This document shows, in pieces, positions 35,651-47,629 of a stretch of DNA of 64,000 bases. Source of the stretch: Tuctoria greenei (lineage: Eukaryota; Streptophyta; Magnoliopsida; Poales; Poaceae). The position numbers were made by a program, and so were the translations under genes. Where the stretch lies: NCBI GenBank assembly GCA_036927565.1, contig JAYESD010000004.1, positions 92,074,942-92,138,941 on the forward strand. Direction: 5' to 3'. The notes under the pieces were generated by a model. The model was not told the origin of the DNA, ran no database searches, and was given only the letters and a program-made list of their open reading frames with translations. How positions within the stretch are numbered: position 1 is the first letter of the stretch; the number at the start of each line of letters is the position of its first letter.

Positions 35651-38600
35651 TGTGGGGACCGGAATCCCGACCTCCAAGGATCTCATTGGGTGGTGTCGTG
35701 CGATGCGACACACAACAATATACAAGAAAAGGACGAGAAAAATTTACAATACCAAGTCTTTATTGAAAAACACAGTGGAAGTTTTAAAATACTAACGAAA
35801 GGAAATAGAGCTATACATCATAGCTACGCTCTCAGCACTAGCTATGCAAAAGCAAAGTCATCCATGTCCTGATACTTTGCACTAGCAACACACAACTCAT
35901 GGGGGCGTGCAGGGTTCCCACTCGGCTGTAAACACTAGAGGGGGTGCAGCCTCGTCATCAAACCGAACATCAGTCGTATAATCTGCAAAAACTTGTTAAC
36001 TACAAACGTGAGCATAAGGCTCAGCAAGACTAACCCGTCCTACCGGACATATGCAAGGGTGAATACTAAGCATAGGTAAGGTAAAGCATAAAGGACTCGC
36101 CTACAAGTGGAACCTTATAGTCATGTTTTAACTTGCACATGACATTCTTCACACACGGCACATCATAGACTCCACAATCAAACAAGAAACATTTTGCCGA
36201 TGATATGACGTGCACGAAGCACATAATGCTTTTACAGGTAAAGTATGGGGAAATAATAAACTTTTAATTGTACTATTTCTAAGCCAAACAAGGTTGTCCA
36301 AGCAATTTATAATCCCATATATCATATTCTCCTTACTTCTTCAGTATTTACTACATCACAGCGCAGTAAACAAGTGGTACTCTATTACCACGAGGGACAG
36401 TGATTGCAATCAGGATACACTCAGAACAGCACGACACATACGCACATTTGGAAATGTCAGCGAGTACTTACAGTAGTACCTACATAACACTTCAGTTCTA
36501 GTCGTATATGGCCACATTTCACTAAACACTTGAATGTTGAACTGCGTGGGGCATACTCTGACGTGCCCACCAGCTGATTTACACCTTGCTGCCCTCAACC
36601 CACGCCTATAAAATGGAACAAAATGCCTCGACAAACTAGTATCAAGCTACGTTAGTTTACTGGAGCCCATTCCTCCAGTATGTCGCCGGTACAATTCAAG
36701 CTTGTCCAGCAGGGACGCACACGAAACAGTCCTCAATCGACACAAGCAGGGCTACACACATGAGACCACGTCTCGCTGCATCCTACCCACTACTCGGTCT
36801 TAATTTCATATTCATAAAGCATTTTCCGATTCCAGATCCTCCCGTGTGATAAAATTCCTATCTCGCGATTAGATTCCAACTACTCGACTTCTACAGAATT
36901 TCCTATGAGCATAAGCATAACAGTGTCTACTCAACGGCCGTAGACCTATCCAAGACTCCATAGGATATAGGGGCCACGCAAGTGGATGTCAAACACCTTA
37001 AACGTAATGCACAATCATCTGAAGATGTAAAGTGAAATAAAAACTGCAAAACACTGTAAGGAACTTAAATGCAAACTGGGGCTTGCCTGAATGTGAGTCT
37101 GAGCCTATGTTAGTTTCTGGCAGCTGGACCTCCAAAGCTTTCGACTGTTTCTCGATTTCAGCTACTACACGATATGCATATACTAGGTATGAATGACTTT
37201 GAAAATAATTAATATGCTTGAGGTGGTGTGAATATCCTAGGATGAAAATAAGATAATTATCTTAATTGGCTTTGGGACTTTTATGGTAGATACTAGTGAC
37301 CATAGAGAAGACTCTTGCAAAGAACAGGAGATGATCAAGGAAGTTTGTTCTTAAAGATTATGGTAAGCAATAACCTTCTCTAAATTTTGGTTGAAATTTT
37401 GGAGACCCATCATGGCTACAAGGGGTTATATCATGTAGAGGGGGTCTCACTGGTTCTAGAAATTTTTTTTTCACTATTTTCTAACTTTCCTACAGGGAGA
37501 AACTGATTTTTCAAGTTTGGGTAAGTCTCTTGAAATTGATTTTCCATTTTTCTCAATTTATAACTACACAGAGATTTGGAATATTATTCAACCCAGTATT
37601 TTAAGTCTAAAGAACTTGAAATCTTTACTGGAGATCGAGTGTACTAACAATAGTGTTCTGACCAAAATTGGGAATTTTCCAATTAACACAACAGTAGGAA
37701 TGAATTCTTTAAGAATTTTTTTATCTGGATTATAGAGAAATTTCTATGGCTTTTCATACAAATCAAAGTGCACCACTGGAATTTATTTTTCATGCTGATT
37801 CTAACAAAATTTATTTGTGATTTTTTGGTCAATTCTACTAGAAGTTATGGATTTTCCAAGTTTGGATTGAATCTGGATTTATTTTTCCTATTGGAAAATT
37901 TCAAATAAAGGGGCCGGTCCCACTTCATTTGAATCGGGCTAATCAGAACTGAGCCACAATGGGAGCCACGGGGTTAACCCGCGCAGCCACACCGGATCCG
38001 CGTTCACAGCTGATCCCACGCGAGAGGGCGCCGTTGACAGGTGGGACCCGCACCCTTCGTCTAGCTCCCGACGCGGCGGCGTCTCTCGCCGGAACTGCGG
38101 CGGAGCTTCGCCAGACCTAGTTGCGTCAATCTCCTTCCGGCCTCGCCTTGATGGCTCAGCCATAAAATCAACCGCGCAAGCCGATGGTGGTGCCCAATGA
38201 AGTCGGCAGTGGCCAGAGATGGCGGTGCGACGGTGATGGCGGAGCTAGGGTTTCGGCGTTCGTCGGAAATGCTAGGAAATGGCGTAATAGGCTCGGGAAA
38301 AAGTCGGGAATGTTTCCGGGAGCACCAGGATGATGATTTGGGGGTTAGAATGGGGTGACATCGCCGGCAAAGCTGAGTTCGACGGTGAAGTACGGTTTTT
38401 CAATCGGCGGCCGCGAAATCTCGAAATCTAAGGTGCTCGGTCTATAACTTTCAGGGTCCTTGGGCAGGGAGCTTCATTAGGACATACAAAATCTATTTGC
38501 TAACTAGATGAAAGGATGTTTGCAAGAATGAAACAAATTTAAGCGCGAATCCTTGCTGTTCTATTGAGAAATCATTCGATTATCGAATAAGAACTTGAGC

Positions 38601-39888
38601 TACACTTCATGTCATAGGCTTAGATTCTGTGAGCATAAACTAGAGAGGATTGTGAACCTTTTTGCTTAAAGAAACAAGGGAAACAGCCTAGAACTGGAGC
38701 TCGATGGTGAGACAGTGAAGGTTCTCGGCGGCTTCCTCGACGGCGACCGAAAAACTTCAAAATATTCCAAGCAGAAGCTATGTCACGATCAATGACCAAA
38801 TAGAATACTTAGAGGAGGTTGTGACAACCCTTTTACCTACTTACAGCTCGAGGAGAAAAGGCTTCAATCGTCGGCGAAAACTCGATCGAAAAGAGGCGGC
38901 GGGAATGGCACGAACCGAGGTGGAGTTCTGCGGCGACGGCCAAGGGGGGTTATTTATAGGGACGGAGGGATGAGGGCAGCGCGCCACGTCGCAAGCAAGC
39001 AGGCAGCTCGGTGGTTGCTTGCCGCGTCATGGTGTCGTGCGCTGCTAGCGTCGGTCGGCGGGGAGAGCTGGATACAGAGCACCCCGTGGGTTGCACTCGA
39101 GTGGGTTAGGCTGACAGTGGGTCCCACCTCCTCTTATCCTCTTCCCCTCTCTACAACTTCAATTCTCCTACCAAACTTGATCCAAAAATTCTAGATTTTT
39201 GTGGGGAGGGCAAAGTAAATATCTGGAATTTGATTCTGTCATTGGATTTTTATTTGGAGCAAGTTTCAAGTATATTTCGAAATTGAATTTGAAATTGGAC
39301 TAAATTTAACGGTGTCACTGATTTAAATAGCAATTGAGTTCCAAAATTTTTGAAACTTTGAGGACAAGTCAAGCAAGTCATACTGACCATGACGGTGTGT
39401 TCAAATCTTGATGTTCAAATAAGTTGAACAGAATTCAAAATTTGAATTCCTAATATGGTCTGATTTTGCTATGCGTCTCAAATAAAATAGCAAATGTTGT
39501 TCAAAATTTATGAAACTCTGCAGGAAGTCTATTTGGAATATTAGTAAACCATAGAAATATTTCTGGCCTTAGATTTGAATAATTTTTACATGGACAAATG
39601 TACAGTAGCATATGCAATTTGTAATTAATTTGAATATATATTGGGTACTGCATATTAATTTGACCTAGGATCCTCCATTCAAATAATTCCAAACTTTGAA
39701 GAGATGTCAAAAGAATTTATCTAAGATTATTGGTGAAGTTCATTCCTCATGTTAATAAAATTTAAGCATGAGTGAAAGAAAATATTTGATGAGATCAAGT
39801 TCATAAGCATAGCTATAATTGGTCTCCATTAGGGTTGATAACCAACTTACAACTAAACCTCATATGAAGGAAAATGTGGGATTTTACA
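35651..39888 (-). repeat. Del-B 5' LTR (4.24 kb)
   Basis: On the minus strand it starts TGTAAAATCCCACATTTTCC and ends GGTCCCCACA. It is a direct repeat of 23748-27807. It contains two blocks absent from the other copy (near 35775-35870 and 36988-37076). Confidence 0.87.
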
Positions 39889-39893
39889 CCGGC
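39889..39893 (+). repeat. Target-site duplication of Del-B (right)
   Basis: CCGGC is identical to 23743-23747. Confidence 0.8.
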
Positions 39894-40141
39894 ATTGCAT
39901 TCGGGTTACATCGGCACATCGACAATTAAAATCCGTGCCAAAGGTGTAGCTCACAACACTAGTGTCATGTTAATATACAAAGCAGATTCCTATCTTGAAA
40001 TGATAAAAAATTAAATTCGAACCAAAACTGTAAACCTCTGTTTTTTCCTGTGTTATTCTGGCAGAAACTTAGCTCCAGTTTGAAAAGTCATATCTCCTAG
40101 TAGAATTATCCCATGAAGGTGTTCCATATATGGTTGGAAAT
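39894..40141 (+). other. Del-A leader, middle part
   Basis: Non-coding. It continues the Del-A leader after Del-B and ends at the solo LTR. The last five bases (40137-40141) are GAAAT, a candidate target-site duplication. Confidence 0.5.
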
Positions 40142-41001
40142 TGTCGGTACCCTGCGTACCGGGTACCCCACGATACTGCAAAAAGAGCAAGAAAGTTCCA
40201 CCCGTCAGAGTGGATGGCCCTTGCAGGTCCCTCATGTCATGTTGCACTGGACCCGCTCCCCTCACATGGCTGGCTCCCGGGTTAACAAGTGTAAAATAAG
40301 ACCAGAACAAAACTCCCAACCAAGGGAAGTTCCGGCAACTACGCGTGTGCAACAACCCCGGACCTAGCCTCCATCAGAAAGGAGCTCCGGTACTGACACG
40401 TGTACAACAACCCTGGACCTACTCTCCCGCAAGGGAAAGCTCCGGATCTGCCACGTGTGGAGCCTCCGGACCTTCGTCACCAATAGAAATACAAGCCGAT
40501 CATGACCTTTACGAACATTCAAGGATGGTTAAAGCGGCAGTTACAAAGTCTGATAATGTGTCATTAATGTCATATTAATGACACACGATAAGTGTACCAT
40601 TAATAGGAGTAACACTGCCATAAAGGCACGTTACCACACTATTAATTATACTTAATACTCTTTATACTGTGTATTTGGTCATTAAGCACGCCAGGGCCAC
40701 ATGTCGAGCCAGTCTAGCTTTGTAACAGTCAGCCCTTAGAACTATAAAGGGTTGCACCGCACGAACATGAGGACAATCTAAGCTAGGCTGATCTGATCCA
40801 ACCCGATCCTAGCGGACGTACTCAGTCAATACAATTACACAAACCCCATGGAGTAGGGTGTTACGCTTAAGCGGTCCGAACGACGTAAATCTCTGAGGTC
40901 ACCATCTTGATCTTGATCTCTGTGTGCCCCAACCGTAAAAGATCCTCCGCGGGCTGCTTCTCAGCGGGTGCAGGGGAAGTGTCGTATCAAACACTTCGAC
41001 A
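40142..41001 (+). repeat. Solo LTR of the Tat-type family
   Basis: It starts TGTCGGTACCCT and ends CTTCGACA. It matches the 5' LTR at 54562-55391 in order: start, GCTCCGG/CACGTG modules, ACTATAAAGG box (TATA at 40743), then GTGGAGTAGGGT-type block (ATGGAGTAGGGTGTTACGCT) near the end. No internal sequence adjoins it. Flanks are GAAAT on the left and TAAAT on the right, a 4/5 match to a duplication. It is therefore a solo LTR left by recombination between two LTRs. It diverges considerably from the Tat copy in this window. Confidence 0.75.
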
Positions 41002-41652
41002 TAAATGTATGAGAGTATTATAAATAATTTATTTTCACGACCAGAGCAGAATACCCCGGGATCATAGCAAAAATTTGAAAATTCCAAAACCTGTCAAAAC
41101 TGGACAGAAACTGGAACTGTTTCTGTACTTCTCACCAATTTGATCATATCTCTCGGTAGAAACATCGAATAAGGGCATATGATATATTTATGGAAACTAG
41201 ATGAGATATGTCACAATGTTGTAATTTACAGTTTTGGCAAATTTGGAAATTTTTTATGTGAAAATCTATGGACAAAACAGCCATATTCAAAGGAAGTGCT
41301 GTCAAAATTTCTCGGAAAATCTGGGAACATTGTCAACTTTGGAAATTCATAACTCATTAATCAGAACTGATATTGAGTTCAATAAATACATTATGGAAAG
41401 GCCAAGAAGTGAACTACAACTTTGTTGTTCACTTCAAAGCATGATTGTGCCTCTAACGGGAAAAAAATTCTCGAATTTCTCCAGACTGGTCATTTCTGGC
41501 ATAACAGTTCATCAATGAAGCATAAGTTTGAAAATTTGTGTGAACATGAATATTGTTATACTCTCACAAAGGTCTTGACGTGTTAATGATTTCCTTATCT
41601 TCACTTATTCCTGAGATCAAACTTTGACTCATCCCAAATTCATTTGTGCAGT
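41002..41652 (+). other. Del-A leader, right part
   Basis: AT-rich non-coding leader up to the Gag start codon. No gene was seen. Confidence 0.5.
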
Positions 41653-42814
41653 ATGGTTTGTACTCGCTCATTGAGTAAGGTCGGATGTTCTCGTCGAGAT
41701 GGTGACGATTCGAAAACACCGCAGGCGCCACCATCAACGGTATTGGTGGATGTCATGTCAAAAATGTTCGAGTATCACCAGGAGAACACTAAGTTACTTC
41801 AAGCTTTGGTGCAGCAAGGCCTAATTCATCAAGCGCAGCAAGTTATTCCACCTCAAAACAGTTATTTGGATTTCTTGGCAACACAACCGCCAATCTTCAC
41901 AGAAGCAACTGAACCATTAGAATCAGATCATTGGCTTTGTGTAATGGAATCCAATTTTGGTTTGTTTCCCAGTGACGATTATCAGATGACATTGTTCGCT
42001 GCTCAACAACTCCGTGGAGCTGCCGGAGCCTGGTGGGCAGAATATAGTGCAACTCGCCTTGAAGGTCATCGGATAGCATGGAATGAGTTCTGTGAGGCTT
42101 TCCGTGCTTGTCATATTCCAACAGGGATTATAGAGACCAAGTCTGAGGAATTCATTGAATCAAGCAGGGGACATGAGTGTCCATGAGTATTTTAAGGAGT
42201 TCAACCGTTTGGCACAATATGCTCCAGACTATGTGAATACAGAAAAGTTGAGATGTGATCACTTCTTCAGAGGGCTAAGAGTCAAACTTCGAGCTAGTTT
42301 GGCATTGTTCAATCACGGAAAGTACAACGAGTTAGTCAATGCCGCTATCCTACAAGAAAAGGAAGATCTTAGTCTTCAAGTGGAGAAGAGAAGGTGGAGT
42401 ACTCTGCATGACAACACTAGTGTTGTTGCTCAGAAATATCGGTTGGTGTATCGTTCGCCATCCGGTCAAGAATGGCAGCCATCTGTCCCACCATCATATC
42501 AAAGTCGCCCGCTGCTTGCATCAAGTTTCGAATCACCCTTGCAGCAGCAGCACATAAATTCTTATCCATCTCCACCGCAGCTAGAGATACCTAGTTTTCA
42601 TCCACAAGTCAGCGCTGAACCGACTAAATATCTGTGCTTCACTTGTGGTCATGTGGGTCATTTCACTAAGAATTGTCTTGAGAGAAATCAAACCTGCGGC
42701 CAGTCATCATTTAAACATTCAGATCATTTCCCAATCAGAAGCAAAAGAAATCAAAGCTTGGCAGTGTCCACTATACTACGATTGAGTGCGTACCGAAAGG
42801 AGAACCCGCGTTAG
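41653..42814 (+). pseudogene. gag: Del-A Gag
   Basis: The start is ATG at 41653 (MVCTRSLSKVG), aligned with the Del-B Gag start. The capsid region has MTLFAAQQLRGAAGAWWAEY and EFCEAFRACHIPTGII. A frameshift near 42160 moves the reading to the frame at 42155-42814, with MSVHEYFKEFNRLAQYAPDYV and a complete zinc knuckle CFTCGHVGHFTKNC (CX2CX4HX4C) near 42634. A second frame change near 42785 precedes the protease. Gag would form the particle and bind element RNA. Confidence 0.82.
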
Positions 42815-44797
42815 CGGGAATGTTCACTCTCAACCATATACCTATATTGATTCTCTTTGATTCTGGTGCTACGCATAATTTCATAAGTCAATCCTTTGTG
42901 TTCAAGCACCAGCTTCCAACCACTACCACAAAACATCGCTATCTTATATCTTCACCCGGAGGTAATATTACCGCAAGTGATGTTATCTCTCAAGCACCAT
43001 TTTGTTTGGGTGGTATAATATATCCCACTACTCTTATCATCCTTGAAGGTCAAAAGATTGATGTAATCTTGGGAATGTCGTTGTTGAGCAATCACAAAGC
43101 TATTCTAAACACCAGTCCTCGCACCGTTGAGCTCAACTCTTCAACTCACGCCCACCACACCTTAATTCTTGAGAACATGGTTCAAGGAAGTGCAGCGGTA
43201 TATCATTCTGAAACAAGTAAGTTGGAAGACATTCTAGTGGTCTGTGATTTTCCAGATGTATTTCCTCATGATCTGCTGGGTATGCCGCCCGACCGAGACG
43301 TGGAATTCAGGATTGAATTAACACCAGGAACTACACCTATATCTCGATGACCATATAGAATGGCACCCAAGGAGTTAGCTGAATTAAAGGAGCAGCTGAA
43401 TGACTTATTGAGTAAAGTTTCATTCGTCCGAGCTCATCACCTTGAGGATGCTCGGCTCACTTTTCAAGAAGGACATGATAGTGAAACTATGTGTGGATTA
43501 CCGTTTGCTTAATGTTGTGACTATCAAAAACAAGTATCCACTACCACGTATTGATCTACTCTTCGATCAATTAGTGGGTTCTAAGGTATTCTCTAAAGTG
43601 GATCTTCGGTCTAGTTTTCATTAGATTAAGATACGACCAGAAGATATACCAAAGACGGCATTCTCAACTAGATATGGACTTTATGAGTATTTTGTTATGT
43701 ATTTTGGTCTCACAAATGCCCCAGCGCATTTGATGTACTTAATGAATTCGGTCTTCATGCCAGTGTTAGACAAGTTCGTCGTGGTGTTCATCGATGATAT
43801 TTTGGTCTACTACAAGTCAGATGAGGAACATACCAAACATCTCAAGATCGTGCTTCAACGACTGCGTGATCACAAGTTATATGCCAAGTTCAGTAAATGT
43901 GAGTTCTGGATTAATCAAGTTCCATTACTTGGTCATATTATTTCAGCAGAAGGCATAGCTGTGGATCCGAGTAAAGTGGTACAGGTGCTGAAATGGAAAT
44001 CTCCCACATCCGTACATGAAGTCTGTAGTTTCTTGGGTTTAGCAGGCTATTATCGGAGATTTGTTCCAAGTTTCTCAAAGATTGCAAAGCCTTTGATGGA
44101 TTTATTAAAGATAGGCGGCAAGTATGTATGTAGTGAATCATGTGAGGAAGCCTTCAAAACTCTAGTGAAGCATCTCACAACAGCCCCGATCTTGGCTCAA
44201 CCCGATACGACGAAATCTTTTGATGTTTATTTGTATGCATCTGGCATCGGATTGGGCTGCGTACTTATGCAAGATGGAAGAGTAATTGCATATGGATCAA
44301 GGCAACTCCGAAATCAAGAACACAACTATGCAACACATGATTTAGAGTTGGCAGCAGTAGTTCTTGTGCTGAAGATGTGGAGACACTACTTAATTGGAAA
44401 TCTAGTGCATCTCTACATAGATCATAAAAGTTTGAAGTACATATTCACTCATAAGGAATTAAATATGAGACAACGGAGATGGTTAGAGTTAATCAAAGAC
44501 TATGAACTTGAAATTCACTATCATCCCGGCAAGGCCAATGTGGTTGCCGACGCACTTAGTCGAAAGTCTCACGTTCATAATTTGACCATCGGTCCTATGG
44601 AAGAAGATGAACCAAGTCTGCATGTGATTCCTTATGGAGCTTTGTATAACCTTGGTCTCATACCTACAAATAGAGAGGAGATTGTAGAGGCTCAAAAGAA
44701 AGACAAGGGAATGTCTCATATTAAGGGAGACCTAAAAGCAGAGAAATTAAATGTTTTCGGGAAGACGACCAAGGAACTCTATCATTCAAGAATCTAA
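42790..44797 (+). pseudogene. pol: Del-A protease, reverse transcriptase and RNase H
   Basis: Protease begins around 42790 and has the active site LFDSGATHNFIS near 42857, intact. The frame stops at a TGA (43348-43350) after TPGTTPISR, where Del-B has Lys. A degraded stretch follows, then RT resumes with KLCVDYRLLNVVTIKNKYPL. A TAG at 43622-43624 replaces the Gln of FHQIKI. The frame 43697-44797 keeps the catalytic FIDDILVY and the thumb. RNase H follows with FDVYLYASGIGLG, where the first Asp of the D-A-S motif has become Tyr, then DHKSLKYIF and HPGKANVVADALSRKSH. The frame is lost near 44770. Confidence 0.83.
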
Positions 44798-44799
44798 TA

Positions 44800-46090
44800 G
44801 TGGTACCCCGGGACATCGACCTGCGGAAGAAGATTTTGGATGAGGCTCACTTATCCAAATATTCAATCTACCGTGGCAGCAATAAGATGTACCAAGATCA
44901 TCAATATCAATTTTGGTGGACATGTGTGAAGAGAGAAATAGCAAAGTATGTGTCCAAGTGTGACACATGTTGGAGAGTGAAAGCTAACCACATGAGGGAA
45001 AGCAGACTACTGCAACCATTGAAAATATTGGCATGGAAATTGGAGGATCTGAGTATGGATTTCATTGTCGGGTTGCCTCTCACCTTTCACAAGCTTGATT
45101 CCATTTGGGTGATCGTTGACCGGTTAACTAAGTTAGCACATTTTATTCCAATGCATACAACATACAATGCAAAGAAATATGCGGATTTATACATATCAAG
45201 AATTATGTGCTTACATGGAGTTCCCCACACCATTGTATCGGATAGAGGATCGTTGTTTGTTGCTCGTTTCTTGGAGCAGCTGCATGCATCATTGGGGACA
45301 AAGTTAATTCGTGGTTCCGCATATCACCCTCAAACGGATGGGCAAACCGAGAGAGTAAATCAGATACTTGAGGATATGTTAAGAGCATGTGCTATACACC
45401 ATGGTAAAAATTGGGATGATCATTTACCGTTGGCGGAATTCTTGTACAACAACGGATATCAATCTAGTATCAAAATCGCACCCTATGAAGCTCTCTACGG
45501 TCGTAAGTGCCGCACACCACTCAATTGGTGTGAATCTGGTGAACGAGTGGTATATATAATAGATTTGGTAAATGAAGCCGAAGAGCAAGTAAAATTTATT
45601 CAAGCTAATCTCAAAGCCGCTCATTCTCGGCAAAAGAGTTATGCGGATAAAAGACGTCGTTCTTTAAGCTTCAACATCGGAGACCACGTCTATCTCCCTG
45701 TCTCTCTGATGAAAGGAATTCATCGATTTGGGGTAAAAGGAAAGTTGGCTCCACGATTCTTGGTCCATTTGCTATAACAAAATGATGAGGTCCGTTTGCT
45801 TAAAGATTGGAGTTACCAACAGCTCTAACTGGTGTTCAAGACATTTTCTACATATCCCAATTACAGAAATGTCTCAAACCATCTACCAACATCCGCATTG
45901 AAGAATGAATAATTGGAAGAATTGAAACGGATCTCACCTACATCGATCATCCAATCCGGATTATCGATGAAAAGTCTCGTGTCACAAGAAATTGGACAAT
46001 GTAATTTTATAAAATTCAATGGAGTAACCACACCGTTGAGGAAGGGAATGGGAGAGTGACGAATATCTCCGTACAATGTACCCGAACATG
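44800..46090 (+). pseudogene. Del-A integrase and decayed chromodomain
   Basis: Integrase is open for 325 codons from 44800. It has zinc-binding residues in DEAHLSKYSIYRGSNK and CDTCWRVK, then the D-D-E core (SMDFIVGLP, IVSDRGSLF, QTERVNQIL), all present. After FNIGDHVYLPVSLMKG the frame ends at 45777. Downstream to 46090 the chromodomain region survives only in broken frames (RIIDEKS near 45957, EYLRTMYPNM near 46065). It was part of one Gag-Pol polyprotein. Confidence 0.82.
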
Positions 46091-46174
46091 TTATCGTCAT
46101 ATCCCCGGTAGTCCCTCAACTGTTTCATCTCTCTTTTGTAATCTCGAGACGAGATTCTTTTAAGGAGGGAGGGA
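46091..46174 (+). other. Del-A 3' end with polypurine tract
   Basis: AAGGAGGGAGGGA at 46162-46174 lies directly before the LTR start TGTAAAAG. Confidence 0.75.
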
Positions 46175-47598
46175 TGTAAAAGCCCAAAAAAAATTCATAA
46201 GGCAAAGTTAAGATAGGAGAATTGAAAATTTTAATGGGAAAAAGGAAATCAAAATGGAAACTAAAAAAAATCAAACAATTCAACCTTCAATGGAGGAAAT
46301 TAAATATTAAAAACATGCTCCTGTTCAAACTTTTCCAAATAAAAATTTGAGTTCACCATTAAATTGCAAATATTCTAAATAGCCTCTCTGCAAAGTTTCA
46401 AAAATTTTGAAGCAAATTTGCTATTTAATTGAGTGGCTCCATTGAATACCATTCAATTTCAAATTCAAATTTGAATTTAAATTGAACTTGATCAATTCAA
46501 AGTTTTAAATTCAGAATCAGATCCTAGATATTTGTTTGAGCCTATCTACAAATTTTCATGAATTTTGGACCTTGTTTGGGGGTGGAATTAAAAGGACAAA
46601 GAGGGGATAAGGAGGAGAGGGGTGGGACCCACTTGTCATCCAGTGAACCAGCACAACAGAACAAAACGTGCTCTGTTTCTCCGCTCTTCCCATGGCGCCA
46701 CCGCACCTGCTGCATGTGCCACATACTCCTCAACCAGCCTGTTTCCAGGATGCAGAAATTCTTCCTTATCGTTGCTCATAAGCTTGCTCCTCAACTCATT
46801 TCCTCTCTGCTCGCTTCAGCGCTGCGCTCTGCTTGCTGGAGTCACAGTGGCCGCCTCCCTGTTCTCCATCATCCAGCTGCAGCAAGGATCCTCGAGCCAG
46901 CTTTGTCCAGCAGGGGTGTGCGCCGGCGTGGCTCAACCTCCCTGAGCTGCTGCCTGTTGCCTTCTTCCTCTACTGCACGGCGCACATCGTCTTCTTCCCC
47001 GGAGCTCAAAAACGACGGTGTGGGTGCTGCTCTCGGTTGCCCTGTCGTCTCGGCCCATCTTCCATGCAACAAAAGACGCTCCAAGGTTCGCCACAATTCC
47101 ACCATGCTGTCCCCATAGTTTCTAGTCCGTTAGTAGCAACATTTAGCCGGAGTTCGAATTTTTGATTCGGCCATTCTCAAGAATAGGGCAAATTTCTGCC
47201 AGACAATTTGGATTCTATGTATAATTATATACCAATTCAGTTAGATAAGATCTTCCTCATGACCATACGAACCCCCTAAATCAATAACCAAAGAATATGA
47301 TCCATCCTAGGCTCTGTTCTTCGAGTTCTTGTACCTGCCAAAGCTTCTGACCTAGGTCACCGGTGTAATCCTTTTTCCAGTCAATTTTTCCCAGATTTTA
47401 GTTCATATTATTTTTCCTCATCGCCTACTGGTGCCGTGCGATCAAATACCGAGCGCTATGGTGCTCTCTGTACACCGGGCAACCTTGCCAGAGTTTGTCC
47501 GCCGCCGCCTTGGGAAGGCCACTTCCGGCCATCCCGGCCTTCCCCGACCACACCAGCGTCTTCCAGTGTGGAGTTAGGCACAGGCGGTCAGGGGGCAA
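46175..47598 (+). repeat. Del-A 3' LTR, interrupted
   Basis: It matches 19195-20625 and then stops within a block reading GGCGGTCAGGGGGCAA, where the 5' LTR continues GGCGGCCATTTGGGGTCAAG. The break coincides with a CACTA terminus. The remaining ~2.4 kb of the LTR is not seen in the window. Confidence 0.82.
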
Positions 47599-47617
47599 CA
47601 CTAGAAGGATTCCGCCC
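47599..47617 (+). repeat. CACTA terminal inverted repeat (left end)
   Basis: CACTAGAAGGATTCCGCCC is at the exact point where LTR similarity ends. CACTA followed by G is a common terminal motif of this superfamily. Confidence 0.7.
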
Positions 47618-47629
47618 TGTTGCAACGAT

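Larger units (their letters stand above)
23748..39888 (-). mobile_element. Complete Tekay/Del chromovirus Del-B nested in Del-A
   Basis: It is a full-length 16.1 kb element on the minus strand. LTRs are at 35651-39888 (5') and 23748-27807 (3'), with primer site, leader with an extra ORF, gag, protease, RT, RNase H, integrase and chromodomain in order, and the polypurine tract TAAGGGGGGGGCA at 27808-27820. Perfect CCGGC duplications flank it. The LTRs look about 90-96% identical over samples compared by eye, so the insertion is old. In-frame stops and mutated active sites (DSCA protease, FIND polymerase box) make it inactive. Confidence 0.88.
19195..47598 (+). mobile_element. Tekay/Del chromovirus Del-A (interrupted by Del-B and a solo LTR)
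   Basis: It has a 5' LTR at 19195-23008, a Met primer site at 23012, leader pieces, gag at 41653-42814, pol to about 46090, a polypurine tract AAGGAGGGAGGGA at 46162-46174, and a 3' LTR from 46175 that is broken at 47598 by a CACTA transposon. RT, RNase H, integrase and chromodomain motifs place it in the Tekay/Del chromoviruses, which also have multi-kb LTRs. Del-B (23748-39888) and a Tat-type solo LTR (40142-41001) sit inside its leader. Multiple frameshifts and stops show it is dead. Confidence 0.85.
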
